A program made the translations under genes and the position numbers. From Longimicrobiales bacterium (GTDB taxonomy: Bacteria; Gemmatimonadota; Gemmatimonadetes; Longimicrobiales; Gaopeijiaceae), in contig JANQDZ010000045.1 of the NCBI GenBank assembly GCA_028278645.1, forward strand, positions 1 to 64,000: 64,000 nt of DNA, given 5' to 3'. The notes under the pieces were generated by a model. That model saw nothing but the letters and a program-made list of their open reading frames with translations, had not been told where the DNA came from and did no database searches. Below are positions 1-9,182 of the stretch, piece after piece; position 1 is the first letter of the stretch; each line of letters opens with the position of its first letter.

Positions 1-285
1 ATCGGAAAGGGAATCGCCATTCCTCACTGCCGGTCATTGGTGGTGAACCGCCTCCGACTCGCCTACGGGCGAAAACCCGCGGGGGTGGACTTCAAGGCCA
101 TCGACGGGAATCCGGTCTTCAACTTTTTCTTGATCGTGGCCCCTCCGTTGGAGGTTTCGAACCAATACCTCCCGGTCCTAGGAAAGATTGCCCAATTCGC
201 AAAAGATCCGGAGGTGCCGGAGGAGCTGAAAGGTCTAACGACCCCCGAGGAATTCCTGAAACTGCTTGAAGAAAAAGCACAATAA
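1..285 (+). CDS. PTS fructose-type EIIA domain protein (PtsN-like), 5' end missing
   Basis: The reading frame is open from the first base, so the gene begins left of the window. The visible part starts with a GxxIPHCR stretch (codons at 16-33), the pattern around the phosphorylated histidine of fructose/nitrogen-type PTS EIIA domains, and continues with the F-F-L-I-V-A core strand and the usual C-terminal helices, ending in EEFLKLLEEK. In PtsN-type proteins this domain takes phosphate from NPr/HPr and mainly acts as a regulator in the cytoplasm. A complete PTS (EI, HPr, HprK) lies at 7110-12450, so a phosphate donor exists in this genome. Whether this is a stand-alone EIIA or the end of a larger protein cannot be told here. 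The stop is 3 bases before the next start, so the two genes are co-transcribed. Confidence 0.85.
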   Translation: MGKGIAIPHCRSLVVNRLRLAYGRKPAGVDFKAIDGNPVFNFFLIVAPPLEVSNQYLPVLGKIAQFAKDPEVPEELKGLTTPEEFLKLLEEKAQ

Positions 286-288
286 TTC

Positions 289-642
289 ATGAACCCTCAG
301 CTCATGCTCCTTCTGGAGATTCAGGACCTACATCTCCAGAAAACGGCCCTGTTGGAAGAACCGGGCTTTGACTCGGTTCAGGAAAAACACTTCAATATCG
401 ATCCGAAGAGTGCCGCAGAGGCTCTCGACCAGAAGATTGAAGAGTTGAAGCAGGGCCTGGACCCTGCGATTCAGCTCCGTTGTGAGCGGGGATTCCCCGC
501 CCTTGGGCGGATGGTAGTTCCCGTGATCGGCGGTGTATGCTACGGCTGCTTTGTCTCCATCCCAACATCCAGGGTTGGTGACGGGAGCCAAAGCGTCGAG
601 ATCTGCGAGAGCTGTGGCCGGTTCATCTATACTCCGACCTGA
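289..642 (+). CDS. C4-type zinc-ribbon protein with N-terminal coiled coil (COG1579-like, short)
   Basis: The protein has 117 residues. The N-terminal 60 are charged and heptad-like, suggesting a short coiled coil. The C-terminal half carries two cysteine pairs, CYGC near residue 83 and CESC near residue 106, spaced as in the C4 zinc ribbon of the COG1579/DUF164 family. Those proteins are usually about 240 residues with a long coiled coil, so this is a shortened relative. Their function is not well defined; a nucleic-acid or protein-binding role is usual for such ribbons. It directly follows the EIIA gene and is the last gene before the terminator at 668-705. Confidence 0.7.
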   Translation: MNPQLMLLLEIQDLHLQKTALLEEPGFDSVQEKHFNIDPKSAAEALDQKIEELKQGLDPAIQLRCERGFPALGRMVVPVIGGVCYGCFVSIPTSRVGDGSQSVEICESCGRFIYTPT

Positions 643-667
643 CGCGGCCTAACACTAAGAAGAAAAA

Positions 668-705
668 AGAGATAGGGGCGCCTAGCAAGAAGCGCCCCTA
701 TCTCT
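668..705. terminator. Bidirectional intrinsic terminator
   Basis: A perfect 13-bp inverted repeat (668-680 with 693-705, arm AGAGATAGGGGCG) encloses a 12-base loop. There is an A-rich run on its left and a T-rich run on its right, and it sits between convergent genes ending at 642 (+) and 753 (-). It can serve both. Confidence 0.85.
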
Positions 706-752
706 TTCGTGTCTCTTGGTTCTCCTCCGACTCAGGGCCGGAGGAATGAAGG

Positions 753-1193
753 TCACTTGGTGACGTACATCCTCTGGAACTGAGTCTTTCCATTCACCGT
801 GAGTTGTACAAAGTACACTCCCGACGCGACCTGCCTTCCGCGTTCATCCCGTCCGTCCCAGTAAGCCTCGAACCTTCCAGGGAATGGGTATTCCAGGTCC
901 AAGACCCGGACTCCTTCCCCGTTGGGGTGGTTCAATGCAGTGGGTGCGGTGATGAATTGCTGCAGAACATTAAATATCCGAACTGAAACCACCACGGGTT
1001 TCCCATCGACAAAAAGATCCTCGAAGAGTACGAACGGGATCTTCGTCTCTGGATTGAACGGGTTCGGGTAGTTCTGCTCCAGGATAAACCCGGAATCCTG
1101 CTTTCCATCTGACCCCACCTCCTGGGCGGAGGCCGAGTTTGTGAGGCCGAGAATGGAGAGGAGGAGGAAGAGAACGCAACTATGGCGTCTCAT
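753..1193 (-). CDS. Secreted protein with type IX-style C-terminal sorting / FlgD-like Ig domain
   Basis: The 146-residue product opens with a clear signal peptide (a run of leucines, cleavage near SASAQ at about residue 24). It then has the LEQNYPNPFNPET signature that marks the C-terminal sorting domain found in Bacteroidota, Fibrobacterota, Gemmatimonadota and related phyla, followed by the FlgD-like strand pattern YWDGRDERGRQVASGVYFV. The protein is little more than signal peptide plus sorting domain, so there is no obvious enzymatic cargo. The start is set by a GGAGG Shine-Dalgarno 5 bases before ATG. It is monocistronic, with the shared terminator at 668-705 downstream. Confidence 0.75.
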   Translation of the reverse strand: MRRHSCVLFLLLSILGLTNSASAQEVGSDGKQDSGFILEQNYPNPFNPETKIPFVLFEDLFVDGKPVVVSVRIFNVLQQFITAPTALNHPNGEGVRVLDLEYPFPGRFEAYWDGRDERGRQVASGVYFVQLTVNGKTQFQRMYVTK

Positions 1194-1344
1194 TCAAACC
1201 TCCGCACAGTCTGCTGTGCTGTAGCTGTGGAACGATAGCCCTCCAAGATCAAGGGTTGCGAAAACCTACTACCTCATCACCATACTACTTACCTTGGTTT
1301 CCAATTGCAAGCAGGAAATCTTCAACTGTTTCCTACCATATCTC

Positions 1345-3288
1345 CTACTGTTTCGCGCCGGCTGTGGTTCCCCATCCCGCTGGGAGGGAGCCAGCGACGT
1401 CTCGGCTATCCCCGATCCGGGTGGTGACCCCAACGAGGTCGAAGTGCCTGAGTATGGGGAGAAGGTGCCGACGGGTGATCGGGAGGACCTCCCGGAAGTC
1501 TGCTGGTCCGAGGTTTTGCTTGCCCCCCAGGGCGCTGATCACAGCCGCCGCGGCTGAATGAATGGACTCTTTGTCGAAGAAAAATTCCCCGTCCAGATTG
1601 ATGAGATCCCCTTGGTTTTCCATCAATCGGAGGATGTTTTCCACGTCCTCCTCCTGACCCAGGGTTTCCTCCAACTCCTTCAGGTTCGGAGGTGCCAGGC
1701 CAGCGTCGGCGAGGAGTGCTCGGAGAGAACCCCTGACCTCCTTCTGCCGAGGTGAGAGGGTGGGTCGGAACGTCCCGAGAGCGGCCATACCTCCACGGAC
1801 TACCACTTCACTGACGGAGACCAGGTCCTGTATTAGAGCCTCCGCTACCTTTTGCCCGGAGTTGCCCGGGACGACTTGCCGGAGTTCTTCCAGGGGCATC
1901 CCCGGCCGAAGGGGGTGTTGTTCGTGATAGCCCGATAGGCTCGAGACGAGGACCTCCCTCCCCTGTCGCCAAACTCGGTCGGAGAAGAACCGCTCGTCCA
2001 CCTCCGCGAGCTGGTGGCTCTTTTCGAGTTCCCGGACGACATCCTTCAGGCCGGTGGGGGAGAGGCCTGTTCTTTGGTGAACCTTTTCTTTTGGCACCCC
2101 GTCCCAACCGGCCATTTCCAGAAGTGCCGACAGATTCCTTTTTTCGGAATCGCTGATTCGCCCTTCCAGGAGTTCTCCCTCGCCTGGGTGAAGCCTCCCC
2201 CGCTTGCGGGGATGTACCTCCGCTACTTGCCCACCCCCGATGGTCGTGACGGGGGAATACGACCGGATGACGAGGAAATCACGCACCCTGGCAAGCACGG
2301 GTTCTTCGAGCCGTAGCTGAACCCATCCGTGGTTTCCCCCGGTGATGCGCTCAGCTTCGAAGACCGCCGCTCTTGCCAGGACTTCGGCGGTCCCCAGGTG
2401 AACCCTGACCCGTTGGCCCTGCTCCAGCTCCCAGCCGGTATCGGGGAGCATGGACAGGCAACAGGTCAACATCCAGGAAGCCTCCCACCCGGGAGCCTGA
2501 ACGACACATTGGCCCCTATGGATCTCATGGTGATCCAGTTTGCTTCCGGTCAGCCCTACGGCGGCCCTGGCTCCTGCCCGGGCTTCGGACACCTCTTCTC
2601 CGTGGACCTGGACCGACCGAACACGACCCTCCTTTTCCCCGGGAAGGACCAATACCCGGGCCCCTTCAACCAACCGGCCCGACCAAAGGGTCCCGGTCAC
2701 GACCGTCCCAGCACCCCTGATCGTGAAGACCCGGTCGACGGGGAGACGGACTACATCGTCCGAGCCCTTCTCGTGAGCCTGAAGGCCCAGCTCCGCCAGG
2801 GCTTCCCCGAGTTCGGGCAAACCTTCGCCGGAGAGAGACGAAACAGGAATAATGGGAGCCTCATCATAGGGGGTGTCCGAGAGCAACAATTGAACGTCCT
2901 CTCGGACCAGCTCCATCCAATCGGGCTCCACGAGGTCGGACTTCGTCACGGCCACGGCAAGGCGCGGCACCCTGAGCAGGCGAACGATCGACAAGTGTTC
3001 CCTGGTTTGGGGCATCACACCCTCGTCGGCGGCGACAACCAGGAGGACGAGGTCCATTCCTGTGGCTCCCGCCACCATGTTCCTGATGAACCCCTCGTGG
3101 CCCGGGACATCCACAACCCCGAATAGGATATCCTCCCGGGGCTGGTACTCGGCGAACCCAAGATCGACTGTGATCCCCCTCTCCTTCTCCTCTTTGAGGC
3201 GATCGGTATCCACCCCGGTCAGCGCCTTCACCAACGCGGTTTTCCCGTGATCGATGTGTCCGGCAGTTCCGAGGATCAGCCTACGCAT
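1345..3288 (-). CDS. selB: Selenocysteine-specific elongation factor SelB
   Basis: SelB is the GTPase that brings Sec-tRNA(Sec) to UGA codons followed by a SECIS hairpin. The N-terminal GTPase shows the P-loop GHIDHGKT (about residues 10-17), the ERGITVDLGFA switch I segment, DVPGHEGF (G3) and TKSD (G4), in the SelB rather than EF-Tu pattern. EF-Tu-like domains 2 and 3 follow to about residue 350. The rest is the winged-helix array that binds SECIS RNA. At 647 residues it is slightly longer than the roughly 610-residue norm, with about 15 extra C-terminal residues rich in Gly/Ala. The start overlaps the end of recO by 8 bases. No selA, selC, selD or selenoprotein gene is visible in the window. 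Confidence 0.95.
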   Translation of the reverse strand: MRRLILGTAGHIDHGKTALVKALTGVDTDRLKEEKERGITVDLGFAEYQPREDILFGVVDVPGHEGFIRNMVAGATGMDLVLLVVAADEGVMPQTREHLSIVRLLRVPRLAVAVTKSDLVEPDWMELVREDVQLLLSDTPYDEAPIIPVSSLSGEGLPELGEALAELGLQAHEKGSDDVVRLPVDRVFTIRGAGTVVTGTLWSGRLVEGARVLVLPGEKEGRVRSVQVHGEEVSEARAGARAAVGLTGSKLDHHEIHRGQCVVQAPGWEASWMLTCCLSMLPDTGWELEQGQRVRVHLGTAEVLARAAVFEAERITGGNHGWVQLRLEEPVLARVRDFLVIRSYSPVTTIGGGQVAEVHPRKRGRLHPGEGELLEGRISDSEKRNLSALLEMAGWDGVPKEKVHQRTGLSPTGLKDVVRELEKSHQLAEVDERFFSDRVWRQGREVLVSSLSGYHEQHPLRPGMPLEELRQVVPGNSGQKVAEALIQDLVSVSEVVVRGGMAALGTFRPTLSPRQKEVRGSLRALLADAGLAPPNLKELEETLGQEEDVENILRLMENQGDLINLDGEFFFDKESIHSAAAAVISALGGKQNLGPADFREVLPITRRHLLPILRHFDLVGVTTRIGDSRDVAGSLPAGWGTTAGAKQ

Positions 3289-4036
3289 ATTCCCTCGCTA
3301 TCAGATCTCCCAACACGGCCATGGAACGAAGGGGAGTCCCACCGGAGATATGGTAGGTGACGAAGTCGCTGGCTAGGCGAAGGTGGACCAAAGGCTTCAC
3401 CAGAACCTCCGGCGGTGTTCCCTCCAACAAAGAGCCCAGCTGTTCCCTAGCCAGGGGGCCTATACGGGGACCTTGGGTGGCGGCCTGACAAGAATCGCAC
3501 CTGAGGCCGCCGGCTCCGAAGTCGAATCGGCCCAGTTCGTCGTCCTCGAAGCTTCGCCCACACTGAACACATTGGTGGATCAACGGCCCGAAGCCCAACC
3601 CCTGGATCAGCGACCAAAGATGCCCAAGAAGAGAGGGGAGCAAACTGGTGTGGTTGGCCTCTTCCACGCGGTCCAGACCGCGGCCCAGGTTCTCGAATAG
3701 GGCGGGGTTCCCTTCCCCCTCGCCGTGTCGGAGCAACAACTCGCCGAGGACCGAGGCAGCTGCCAATCGGGCTGGATCAGCTCCCAGGCCGGGCCGGGTT
3801 TTTGTCGTCGAGAACTCCCGGAAGGTCTGTAGATCTCGGTTCTCCCGAAATTGCACGTTCAGGATCCCTTCGGAGAAGGTCCTCAAGGGGCCGCCCCGGC
3901 GGCCGCCCGACTTCCGTACGCCCTTTGCCATGGCCCCTACCACCCCATGGGACTCGGAGTAGAACCTCAGGATCTGGCTGGTCTCGCTGAATGGGTAGGA
4001 GCGGAGGAGGATCGCGGAGGTGGAGAGGGAGGCCAA
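3281..4036 (-). CDS. recO: DNA repair protein RecO
   Basis: RecO helps RecR load RecA onto SSB-coated single-stranded DNA in the RecFOR pathway. The 251-residue protein has the N-terminal OB fold beginning SAILLRSYPFSETSQI, the helical middle region, and a zinc site formed by Cys156, Cys159, Cys180 and Cys183. The length is typical. The only plausible start in this frame is TTG at 4036, 13 bases after the previous gene's stop, with a weak Shine-Dalgarno, so expression probably depends on coupling. It overlaps selB by 8 bases. Confidence 0.9.
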   Translation of the reverse strand: MASLSTSAILLRSYPFSETSQILRFYSESHGVVGAMAKGVRKSGGRRGGPLRTFSEGILNVQFRENRDLQTFREFSTTKTRPGLGADPARLAAASVLGELLLRHGEGEGNPALFENLGRGLDRVEEANHTSLLPSLLGHLWSLIQGLGFGPLIHQCVQCGRSFEDDELGRFDFGAGGLRCDSCQAATQGPRIGPLAREQLGSLLEGTPPEVLVKPLVHLRLASDFVTYHISGGTPLRSMAVLGDLIAREYA

Positions 4037-4049
4037 GGCTCGACAGGTC

Positions 4050-5192
4050 TCAGGAGAGTCGTTTCAGCTTCGTGAGAAGGCTGTCCCGGGCAGTCCGGTA
4101 CTCCTGTCGCTGTTTCTCGGACGGAAGTTCGAGAGCATCGAACGCTTGGTCCAGCTCGGCGATCCGGAGCAGGACTCGATCCCTTTCGGTTCCTCCCACG
4201 GCTGGGCCGGGGACATCCGCTTCTTTTCGGGCCCGGAGCCGATAGGCCGCCACCCCTGCGGCTCCCAGAAGGCCGGCCATGAGCAAACCCAGCCACTCGG
4301 CCGGGAGAGACCAGGGCTCAGGGGCAATTTCACTGCGGACCTCCGCGTTCACCAGACTGTCTCCAGCGTAACGCCGGAATGCGTTCCCCGGCTCCAACTC
4401 CACAGGATCCGAAAGCTGGAGGGGATAAAACTCGGCAGGGGGGGCCGGCTCCTGAACGAGAACCTCCATCCGATCGGTCTCACCCGGCATTGGGACGACG
4501 AAGTCATCCTCCGCAATCCGATAGCGTACCATCAGGTATCGGTCCCCAGGTGGAAGAGGAGAGTAGACAGTCAACTCCCCTTCTTCGAGTCGGACCACGT
4601 CAGGGGCCATGTCGGCCTGACCTACCTGGAAGTCCGTCACTGAGGCCGGAAGCGGATAGCGCCAAACGATCCCTTCATCCGGCGAATACAGCGTGTGGGT
4701 GCCATCGTTGCGGAGCTCAAATACGTCGGTTGCCATCCAGCCGGCTTCGATCTTTTCGAGGAAGATGTTCCGTGCCGACAGCGGGAGTGTAGCTCCACCC
4801 GGAGGGGCAGACACGGTGTCGAAGGCCTGGATCAGGTAAAGGCTATCAAGCTGGAAGGCCTCGGTCACCGCTGGCCCAAAGTAGAGCAGCCCACCGTATT
4901 CCACCGATGCGAAGAAGATCTCCGGTCGGGAGGCGTGATCGGGTACGTGAGGAAGGGGGAGAACGAAAGAACCATCGGCTGCCACGCTGACGCTGTCGAT
5001 CTCTCCAGACGCATCCTCAGAAACCTGGTGTAGGACGACAGTCCCCACGGCCATCGGTTCCGTACCGACTCGAACCTCCCCGCGGATTTCAGCTTGGACC
5101 TCTTGCTGGGCGCAAAGAGGATCGGAGAGGAACAAAAGGGAGGGTAGGATTAGGAGAAGAACACTCCCCAGCTCGGCTTGGGAGGGGCGCAT
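4050..5192 (-). CDS. Exported, membrane-anchored protein with carboxypeptidase-regulatory-like N-terminus
   Basis: I do not recognise a named family. The 380-residue product has a signal peptide (cleavage near LCAQQ, residue 29) and a beta-rich region of about 90 residues that resembles a carboxypeptidase-regulatory/transthyretin-like fold (EIRGEVRVGTEPM). A second beta-rich region extends to about residue 295. One transmembrane helix follows (LLMAGLLGAAGVAAYRL, about 305-322), and then a charged cytoplasmic helix of about 55 residues. The topology is periplasmic domains with a short helical tail inside. It lies between the bifunctional-nuclease-family gene and recO with small gaps, so it is probably co-transcribed with them. 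Confidence 0.7.
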   Translation of the reverse strand: MRPSQAELGSVLLLILPSLLFLSDPLCAQQEVQAEIRGEVRVGTEPMAVGTVVLHQVSEDASGEIDSVSVAADGSFVLPLPHVPDHASRPEIFFASVEYGGLLYFGPAVTEAFQLDSLYLIQAFDTVSAPPGGATLPLSARNIFLEKIEAGWMATDVFELRNDGTHTLYSPDEGIVWRYPLPASVTDFQVGQADMAPDVVRLEEGELTVYSPLPPGDRYLMVRYRIAEDDFVVPMPGETDRMEVLVQEPAPPAEFYPLQLSDPVELEPGNAFRRYAGDSLVNAEVRSEIAPEPWSLPAEWLGLLMAGLLGAAGVAAYRLRARKEADVPGPAVGGTERDRVLLRIAELDQAFDALELPSEKQRQEYRTARDSLLTKLKRLS

Positions 5193-5199
5193 TGGGTTC

Positions 5200-5760
5200 T
5201 CAGGGCGTGAAACGGCCGAAATCTTCCGGGTTCAACTTCCTCAGATACTCCTTTAAATCCTCGGCTTTGATCTCGGGCTGGTCGGTGTCCAGGAAGGAGT
5301 CGGAATCGGGGGTGACAGACTCCTCCTCTGCGATCTCGATCGTCGCCTGTTCGAGAAGAGCTTCCTCGGCAAAAATTTTGGCCTGCATCCGGAGGGCGAC
5401 AGCGATGGAGTCCGAAGGCCGGGCGTCTACCGAGATTACCGCTCCATTCCGCCGGATAATCATCTCAGCGAAATAGGTATTCTCAACAACCTCGGTGATG
5501 ATGACCCGTTCCAGGGAACCGCCGAGGCCTCCCAGGACGGACACCAGGAGGTCATGGGTAAGGGGTCTGGAGAAGCTCCAATCGGCCAGCTGCATCGCGA
5601 TTGAGCTCGCCTCCCCTGGACCGATCCAGATCGGGAGGACACGGGGGCCGTTGCGCTCCTCCAGGATCACTACTGGGTTGTTGTTTGCGCGATCCAAACC
5701 AAGGCTCTGAACTCTGACTTCTACCAGCACGATGCCTTCCTCTTGGGGCTCCAAAGCCAT
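5200..5760 (-). CDS. Bifunctional nuclease family protein (DUF151)
   Basis: The 186-residue protein carries the DUF151 core: an N-terminal strand VEVRVQSLGLD, VVILEERNGPRVLPIWIGPGEA, the RPLTHDLL segment, and the ISVDARPSDSIAVALR signature that forms the proposed active site. Family members have been reported as DNase/RNases or stress regulators, mostly from plant and mycobacterial work; the bacterial role is poorly defined. The C-terminal 45 residues are acidic and outside the domain. The stop is 8 bases before the next gene's start. Confidence 0.9.
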   Translation of the reverse strand: MALEPQEEGIVLVEVRVQSLGLDRANNNPVVILEERNGPRVLPIWIGPGEASSIAMQLADWSFSRPLTHDLLVSVLGGLGGSLERVIITEVVENTYFAEMIIRRNGAVISVDARPSDSIAVALRMQAKIFAEEALLEQATIEIAEEESVTPDSDSFLDTDQPEIKAEDLKEYLRKLNPEDFGRFTP

Positions 5761-5833
5761 TCAAGACCCTGTGTCCAGGGCGACCGAGTCATCCGGAGAA
5801 CAGATGCCCTAACAAAGCAGTACTCCAAAGCGG

Positions 5834-5857
5834 GCGGCGGGTTCGCCGGCCCGCCGC
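5834..5857 (-). terminator. GC-rich hairpin just after metK
   Basis: An 8-bp perfect stem (GCGGCGGG at 5834-5841 with CCCGCCGC at 5850-5857) starts 2 bases past the metK stop. The downstream minus strand is only moderately T-rich, so this may be a weak or Rho-assisted terminator, or a 3'-end stabiliser. Confidence 0.5.
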
Positions 5858-5858
5858 C

Positions 5859-7043
5859 TCAGAGCGCAAGGCGTTTCTGAATTTCGTCGACCCGGTCCGT
5901 CTTTTCCCAGTTGAAAAGATGGGCTTCCCAACCATCCTCCCCCCCTCCCCGGAGAATCTCGGGTTCCCGTCCAAAATGCCCGTACGCCGCCGTCGGGAAA
6001 AAGACGGGGGCTTCCAAGCCGAGGTCCTCCGTGATGGCCCGGGGCCGGAAGTCGAAAACTTCCTGAACAATGGCTGCCAGGTCGTCATCCGGACGGACAC
6101 CCGTGCCGAAGGTGTCGACGTAAACCGCCACGGGTACGGCGACGCCGATGGCGTATGCGATCTGGAGCTCGAACCTCCTTGCTGCCCCGGCGGCCACCAT
6201 GTTTTTTGCGGCCCAACGCGCCGCATAAGCTCCGGACCGGTCGACCTTGGTAGCATCCTTTCCGCTGAAGGCTCCGCCACCGTGCCGCCCGACGCCCCCA
6301 TAGGTGTCCACCATGATCTTCCGCCCCGTCAGGCCCGCATCCCCGTGGGGACCCCCAGTGACGAACCGCCCGGTGGGATTGATATGGAAGGTGCAGGCGT
6401 CGGGGTCGAGAAACTCGGAGGGGACGGAAGGCAGGATCGCCTTCTGGACGAGCTGCTCCTTCAGATCCTCCAACTCGATATCAGGATCGTGCTGTACGCT
6501 CAAGACCACAGTGTCGATCCGGACAGGCAGGTCCCCGTCGTACAACATCGATACCTGTGCCTTCCCGTCCGGCCTGATCCACGCCAAATCGCCCGACTTC
6601 CGGAGAGAGGACACACGATGAGTCAGGGCGTGGGCCAATGTGATGGGCGCCGGCATGAAAGAAGGGGTTTCATCCGTCGCGTACCCGTACATCATCCCTT
6701 GGTCCCCTGCCCCCCCGGTATCCACACCTATGGCGATGTCCAGAGCTTGCTGGTCAATGGTGGTCAGGACAGCACAAGTGTTCCCGTCGATGCCGAAGTC
6801 CGGGTGAGTGTAACCTATGTGTTTGAGGGTGCCCCTTACGATCTCTGGGATCTCCACGTAGGCGTTGGTGGTGATCTCCCCGGCGACCAGCGCCATGCCG
6901 GTGGTGACCAGAACCTCTGCCGCCACCCGGGCTTTCGGATCCTGAACGAGGATGTTGTCGAGGATGGAGTCGGAGATCTGGTCCGCTATCTTGTCGGGAT
7001 GACCCTCGGTCACGGATTCGGAGGTAAAGAGTCGAAGGCTCAC
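5859..7043 (-). CDS. metK: S-adenosylmethionine synthetase
   Basis: MetK makes S-adenosylmethionine from ATP and methionine. The 394-residue length is normal. Visible signatures are [19 protein letters not shown] at the N-terminus with the catalytic GHPDK histidine, [13 protein letters not shown] (ATP-binding loop) around residue 120, and [16 protein letters not shown] around residue 255 (phosphate-binding P-loop-like segment). The start codon is GTG. It is the last gene of the hpf-hprK-PTS cluster, 66 bases after ptsI, and is followed by a hairpin. Confidence 0.97.
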   Translation of the reverse strand: MSLRLFTSESVTEGHPDKIADQISDSILDNILVQDPKARVAAEVLVTTGMALVAGEITTNAYVEIPEIVRGTLKHIGYTHPDFGIDGNTCAVLTTIDQQALDIAIGVDTGGAGDQGMMYGYATDETPSFMPAPITLAHALTHRVSSLRKSGDLAWIRPDGKAQVSMLYDGDLPVRIDTVVLSVQHDPDIELEDLKEQLVQKAILPSVPSEFLDPDACTFHINPTGRFVTGGPHGDAGLTGRKIMVDTYGGVGRHGGGAFSGKDATKVDRSGAYAARWAAKNMVAAGAARRFELQIAYAIGVAVPVAVYVDTFGTGVRPDDDLAAIVQEVFDFRPRAITEDLGLEAPVFFPTAAYGHFGREPEILRGGGEDGWEAHLFNWEKTDRVDEIQKRLAL

Positions 7044-7109
7044 GGCCAGCTCTTTTGTTCAGGGTGATGGTGGGCCGCCGGCAAATCTGCCAGCGGCTCC
7101 GAGGGGGCG

Positions 7110-8897
7110 CTACCCCCCGGAATTCGGAACGTTCAGGCTCCATCGGCCCGAGAAGGCGGACAAATCGATGCTTTCCCCGACCCCTTCCACGAGGTGGGTG
7201 GTCACCTCCCGGCTTGTCGGGGCGGCCAGAGCCTTGGCCGCCGCGGTTCGGGCGTCCTCGATGCGGAAGCCTCTGATGACCTTCTTGATCTCAGGTAGCG
7301 AAGGCCACGCCACGGATAGGGAGTGGATGTCCAACCCCAGGAGGAGGAAGGAACCGAGGGGGTTCGCCGCCAGCTCCCCGCAGACGCTGACCTCGATCCC
7401 AGCGGCTCGGGCGACCCGCGAAACCTGGTGCAGCTGTCGCACCACGGCGGGGTGGAATGGATTGAACAAGGGGGCCAGCCGAGTGTTGTTCCGGTCTACC
7501 GCAAGAGTGTACTGGACCAGGTCGTTGGTCCCGATGGAGAAGAAATCGGCATGCCGGGCCAACTCCACCGCGTCCAGGGCCGCAGCAGGGGTTTCGATCA
7601 ACAGCCCGAGCTTATAGCCGGGATTGAACGGGAGTCCCTCTTCAGTGAGGCGATCCTCTTCCTCTTTTAAGAGGGCACGCACCTGGAGAACCTCGTCCAC
7701 ATCGTTGACCAGGGGGAGCATGATTCGGACGTCCCCATGAGCGGTCGCTCGTAACAGAGCGCGCAGCTGTGGGCGGAATAGCTCGGGCTGGTCCAGGCAG
7801 ACTCTGATCGCCCTCCAACCCAGGAATGGGTTCGATTCCCTGGGCATATGGAGAAACATGGGGAACTTGTCTCCACCCACGTCGAAGGTCCGGATCATGA
7901 CGGCTGAGTCCGGGAAGGTTTCCGCTACGTGGCGGTAAGCCTCGTACTGTTCCTCCTCCCCCGGCAGCTCCGACCGACCTACAACCAAAAATTCCGTTCG
8001 ATACAGGCCCACGCCGTGGGCGCCGTGGCTCTGGGCATGGCCCGCCTCCCAGGGAAGGTCCAGGTTGGCCCTCAGGGCTATGGGCTGCCCGTCCTTTGTG
8101 ACGGGGTCCAGCTTGACGATCTCGGTGATCTCTTCCTCCCACTCCCGGATCTGTACTTCCCTGCCCCTGAAGATCTTCCACTCCCGCTCGGTCGGGTTGA
8201 GTACCACGCGCCCGATGCGGCCGTCCAGGATGGCCTCCTGGCCATCCCGGGCCAGGTTAGTGATGTCGCCCAAGCCAACAACGGCCGGCATAGAGAGGGA
8301 TCGGGCCAGAATCACCCAGTGCGAGGTCCGCGTGCCTTGGTCCGTGGCCACCCCCCGGATCTTCTCCGGATCGAACTGAACGGCGAGGCTAGGAGTGAGG
8401 TTCTTCGCGACAAGGATGATGGGTTCATCGACGTCCGTGGGATCGAAAAGGAACGGGAGGTCCATGACCCGCCTTAGCACCCGGGCATGAAGGTCCTCCA
8501 GATCGTTGATCCGATCCAGCACCATGGGTTGGTTGGTCCGCTCCCACATGGCTCGAAGCTCAAGGATCCTCCATTCGAACGCTTGGGCGGCGGTAAGGTG
8601 GTTGCCCCGGATATACTCCATGGTGCGGTCGACAAGTTCGGGGTCGTCCAGCATCATGAGCTGGGGATCGAAGATCCTCGCCTCCATGTCCCCCAGACGC
8701 TTCGACGTCGCATCTTTTAGGGCGTGAAGACGGGCCCTCGTTTTCTCACGGGCATCCTGGAACAGCTCCACCTCGGCCTCCACCTGGTCGATCTCTACCC
8801 TCCGGTGGACTACCTCCGGGATCTCCCAAGTCAAAACGCGGATCTTTCCCTCTGCTATCCCCTCCGAAACCCCAAATCCGTCGCGAATGATTGGCAC
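7110..8897 (-). CDS. ptsI: PTS enzyme I (phosphoenolpyruvate-protein phosphotransferase)
   Basis: Enzyme I takes phosphate from PEP and passes it to HPr. The 595-residue protein has the HPr-binding helical domain, the swivelling phospho-histidine domain with GTRTSHWVILARS (His193), and the C-terminal PEP-binding barrel with LYRTEFLVVGR, the RTFDVGGDK motif and the catalytic cysteine in VCGELAANP. It starts at GTG four bases after the ptsH stop codon, so the two are translationally linked. All catalytic residues I can check are present, so it should be active. Confidence 0.95.
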   Translation of the reverse strand: MPIIRDGFGVSEGIAEGKIRVLTWEIPEVVHRRVEIDQVEAEVELFQDAREKTRARLHALKDATSKRLGDMEARIFDPQLMMLDDPELVDRTMEYIRGNHLTAAQAFEWRILELRAMWERTNQPMVLDRINDLEDLHARVLRRVMDLPFLFDPTDVDEPIILVAKNLTPSLAVQFDPEKIRGVATDQGTRTSHWVILARSLSMPAVVGLGDITNLARDGQEAILDGRIGRVVLNPTEREWKIFRGREVQIREWEEEITEIVKLDPVTKDGQPIALRANLDLPWEAGHAQSHGAHGVGLYRTEFLVVGRSELPGEEEQYEAYRHVAETFPDSAVMIRTFDVGGDKFPMFLHMPRESNPFLGWRAIRVCLDQPELFRPQLRALLRATAHGDVRIMLPLVNDVDEVLQVRALLKEEEDRLTEEGLPFNPGYKLGLLIETPAAALDAVELARHADFFSIGTNDLVQYTLAVDRNNTRLAPLFNPFHPAVVRQLHQVSRVARAAGIEVSVCGELAANPLGSFLLLGLDIHSLSVAWPSLPEIKKVIRGFRIEDARTAAAKALAAPTSREVTTHLVEGVGESIDLSAFSGRWSLNVPNSGG

Positions 8898-8900
8898 CGG

Positions 8901-9182
8901 CTATTCCTCCTCAAAGCCCCGGTTCACAAGGTCGGTCAGGGCATCCAGAGCAGCCGCCGAATCAGGGCCTACCGCCGTGAAGCGCAGGATCGATCCCTGC
9001 TCGGCTGCCAGCATAAGGACACCCATGATGCTCTTCCCGTTCACTTGCAAGCCGTCTTTTTCGACATGAATCTCTGACGCGAAAGATCCGGCCAACTTCA
9101 CCAATGCAGCTGCCGGACGGGCGTGGAGGCCCGCTCGGTTCACGACCTTCACGGAAGTCTCTCTCGATTCCGTCTCGCTCAT
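8901..9182 (-). CDS. ptsH: HPr phosphocarrier protein
   Basis: The 93-residue HPr has the PEP-dependent site NRAGLHARPAAALV (His20) and the regulatory serine site VNGKSIMGVLML (Ser51), the residue that HprK phosphorylates. Both being intact, with hprK in the same operon, indicates dual control. The ATG at 9182 was chosen because it gives the normal HPr N-terminus and overlaps the EIID stop as ATGA; the frame is open further upstream but that sequence belongs to the EIID gene. Confidence 0.95.
   Translation of the reverse strand: MSETESRETSVKVVNRAGLHARPAAALVKLAGSFASEIHVEKDGLQVNGKSIMGVLMLAAEQGSILRFTAVGPDSAAALDALTDLVNRGFEEE

Noticed and set aside
1251-1264. AAGGGTTGCGAAAA resembles part of the 23-bp end of the element at 12819
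   Set aside because: Two bases are missing inside and no second end is nearby; chance or a fragment, not enough to call.
5919-7067. A 382-codon plus-strand open frame opposite metK
   Set aside because: It mirrors metK codons on the other strand; high-GC shadow with no family features.
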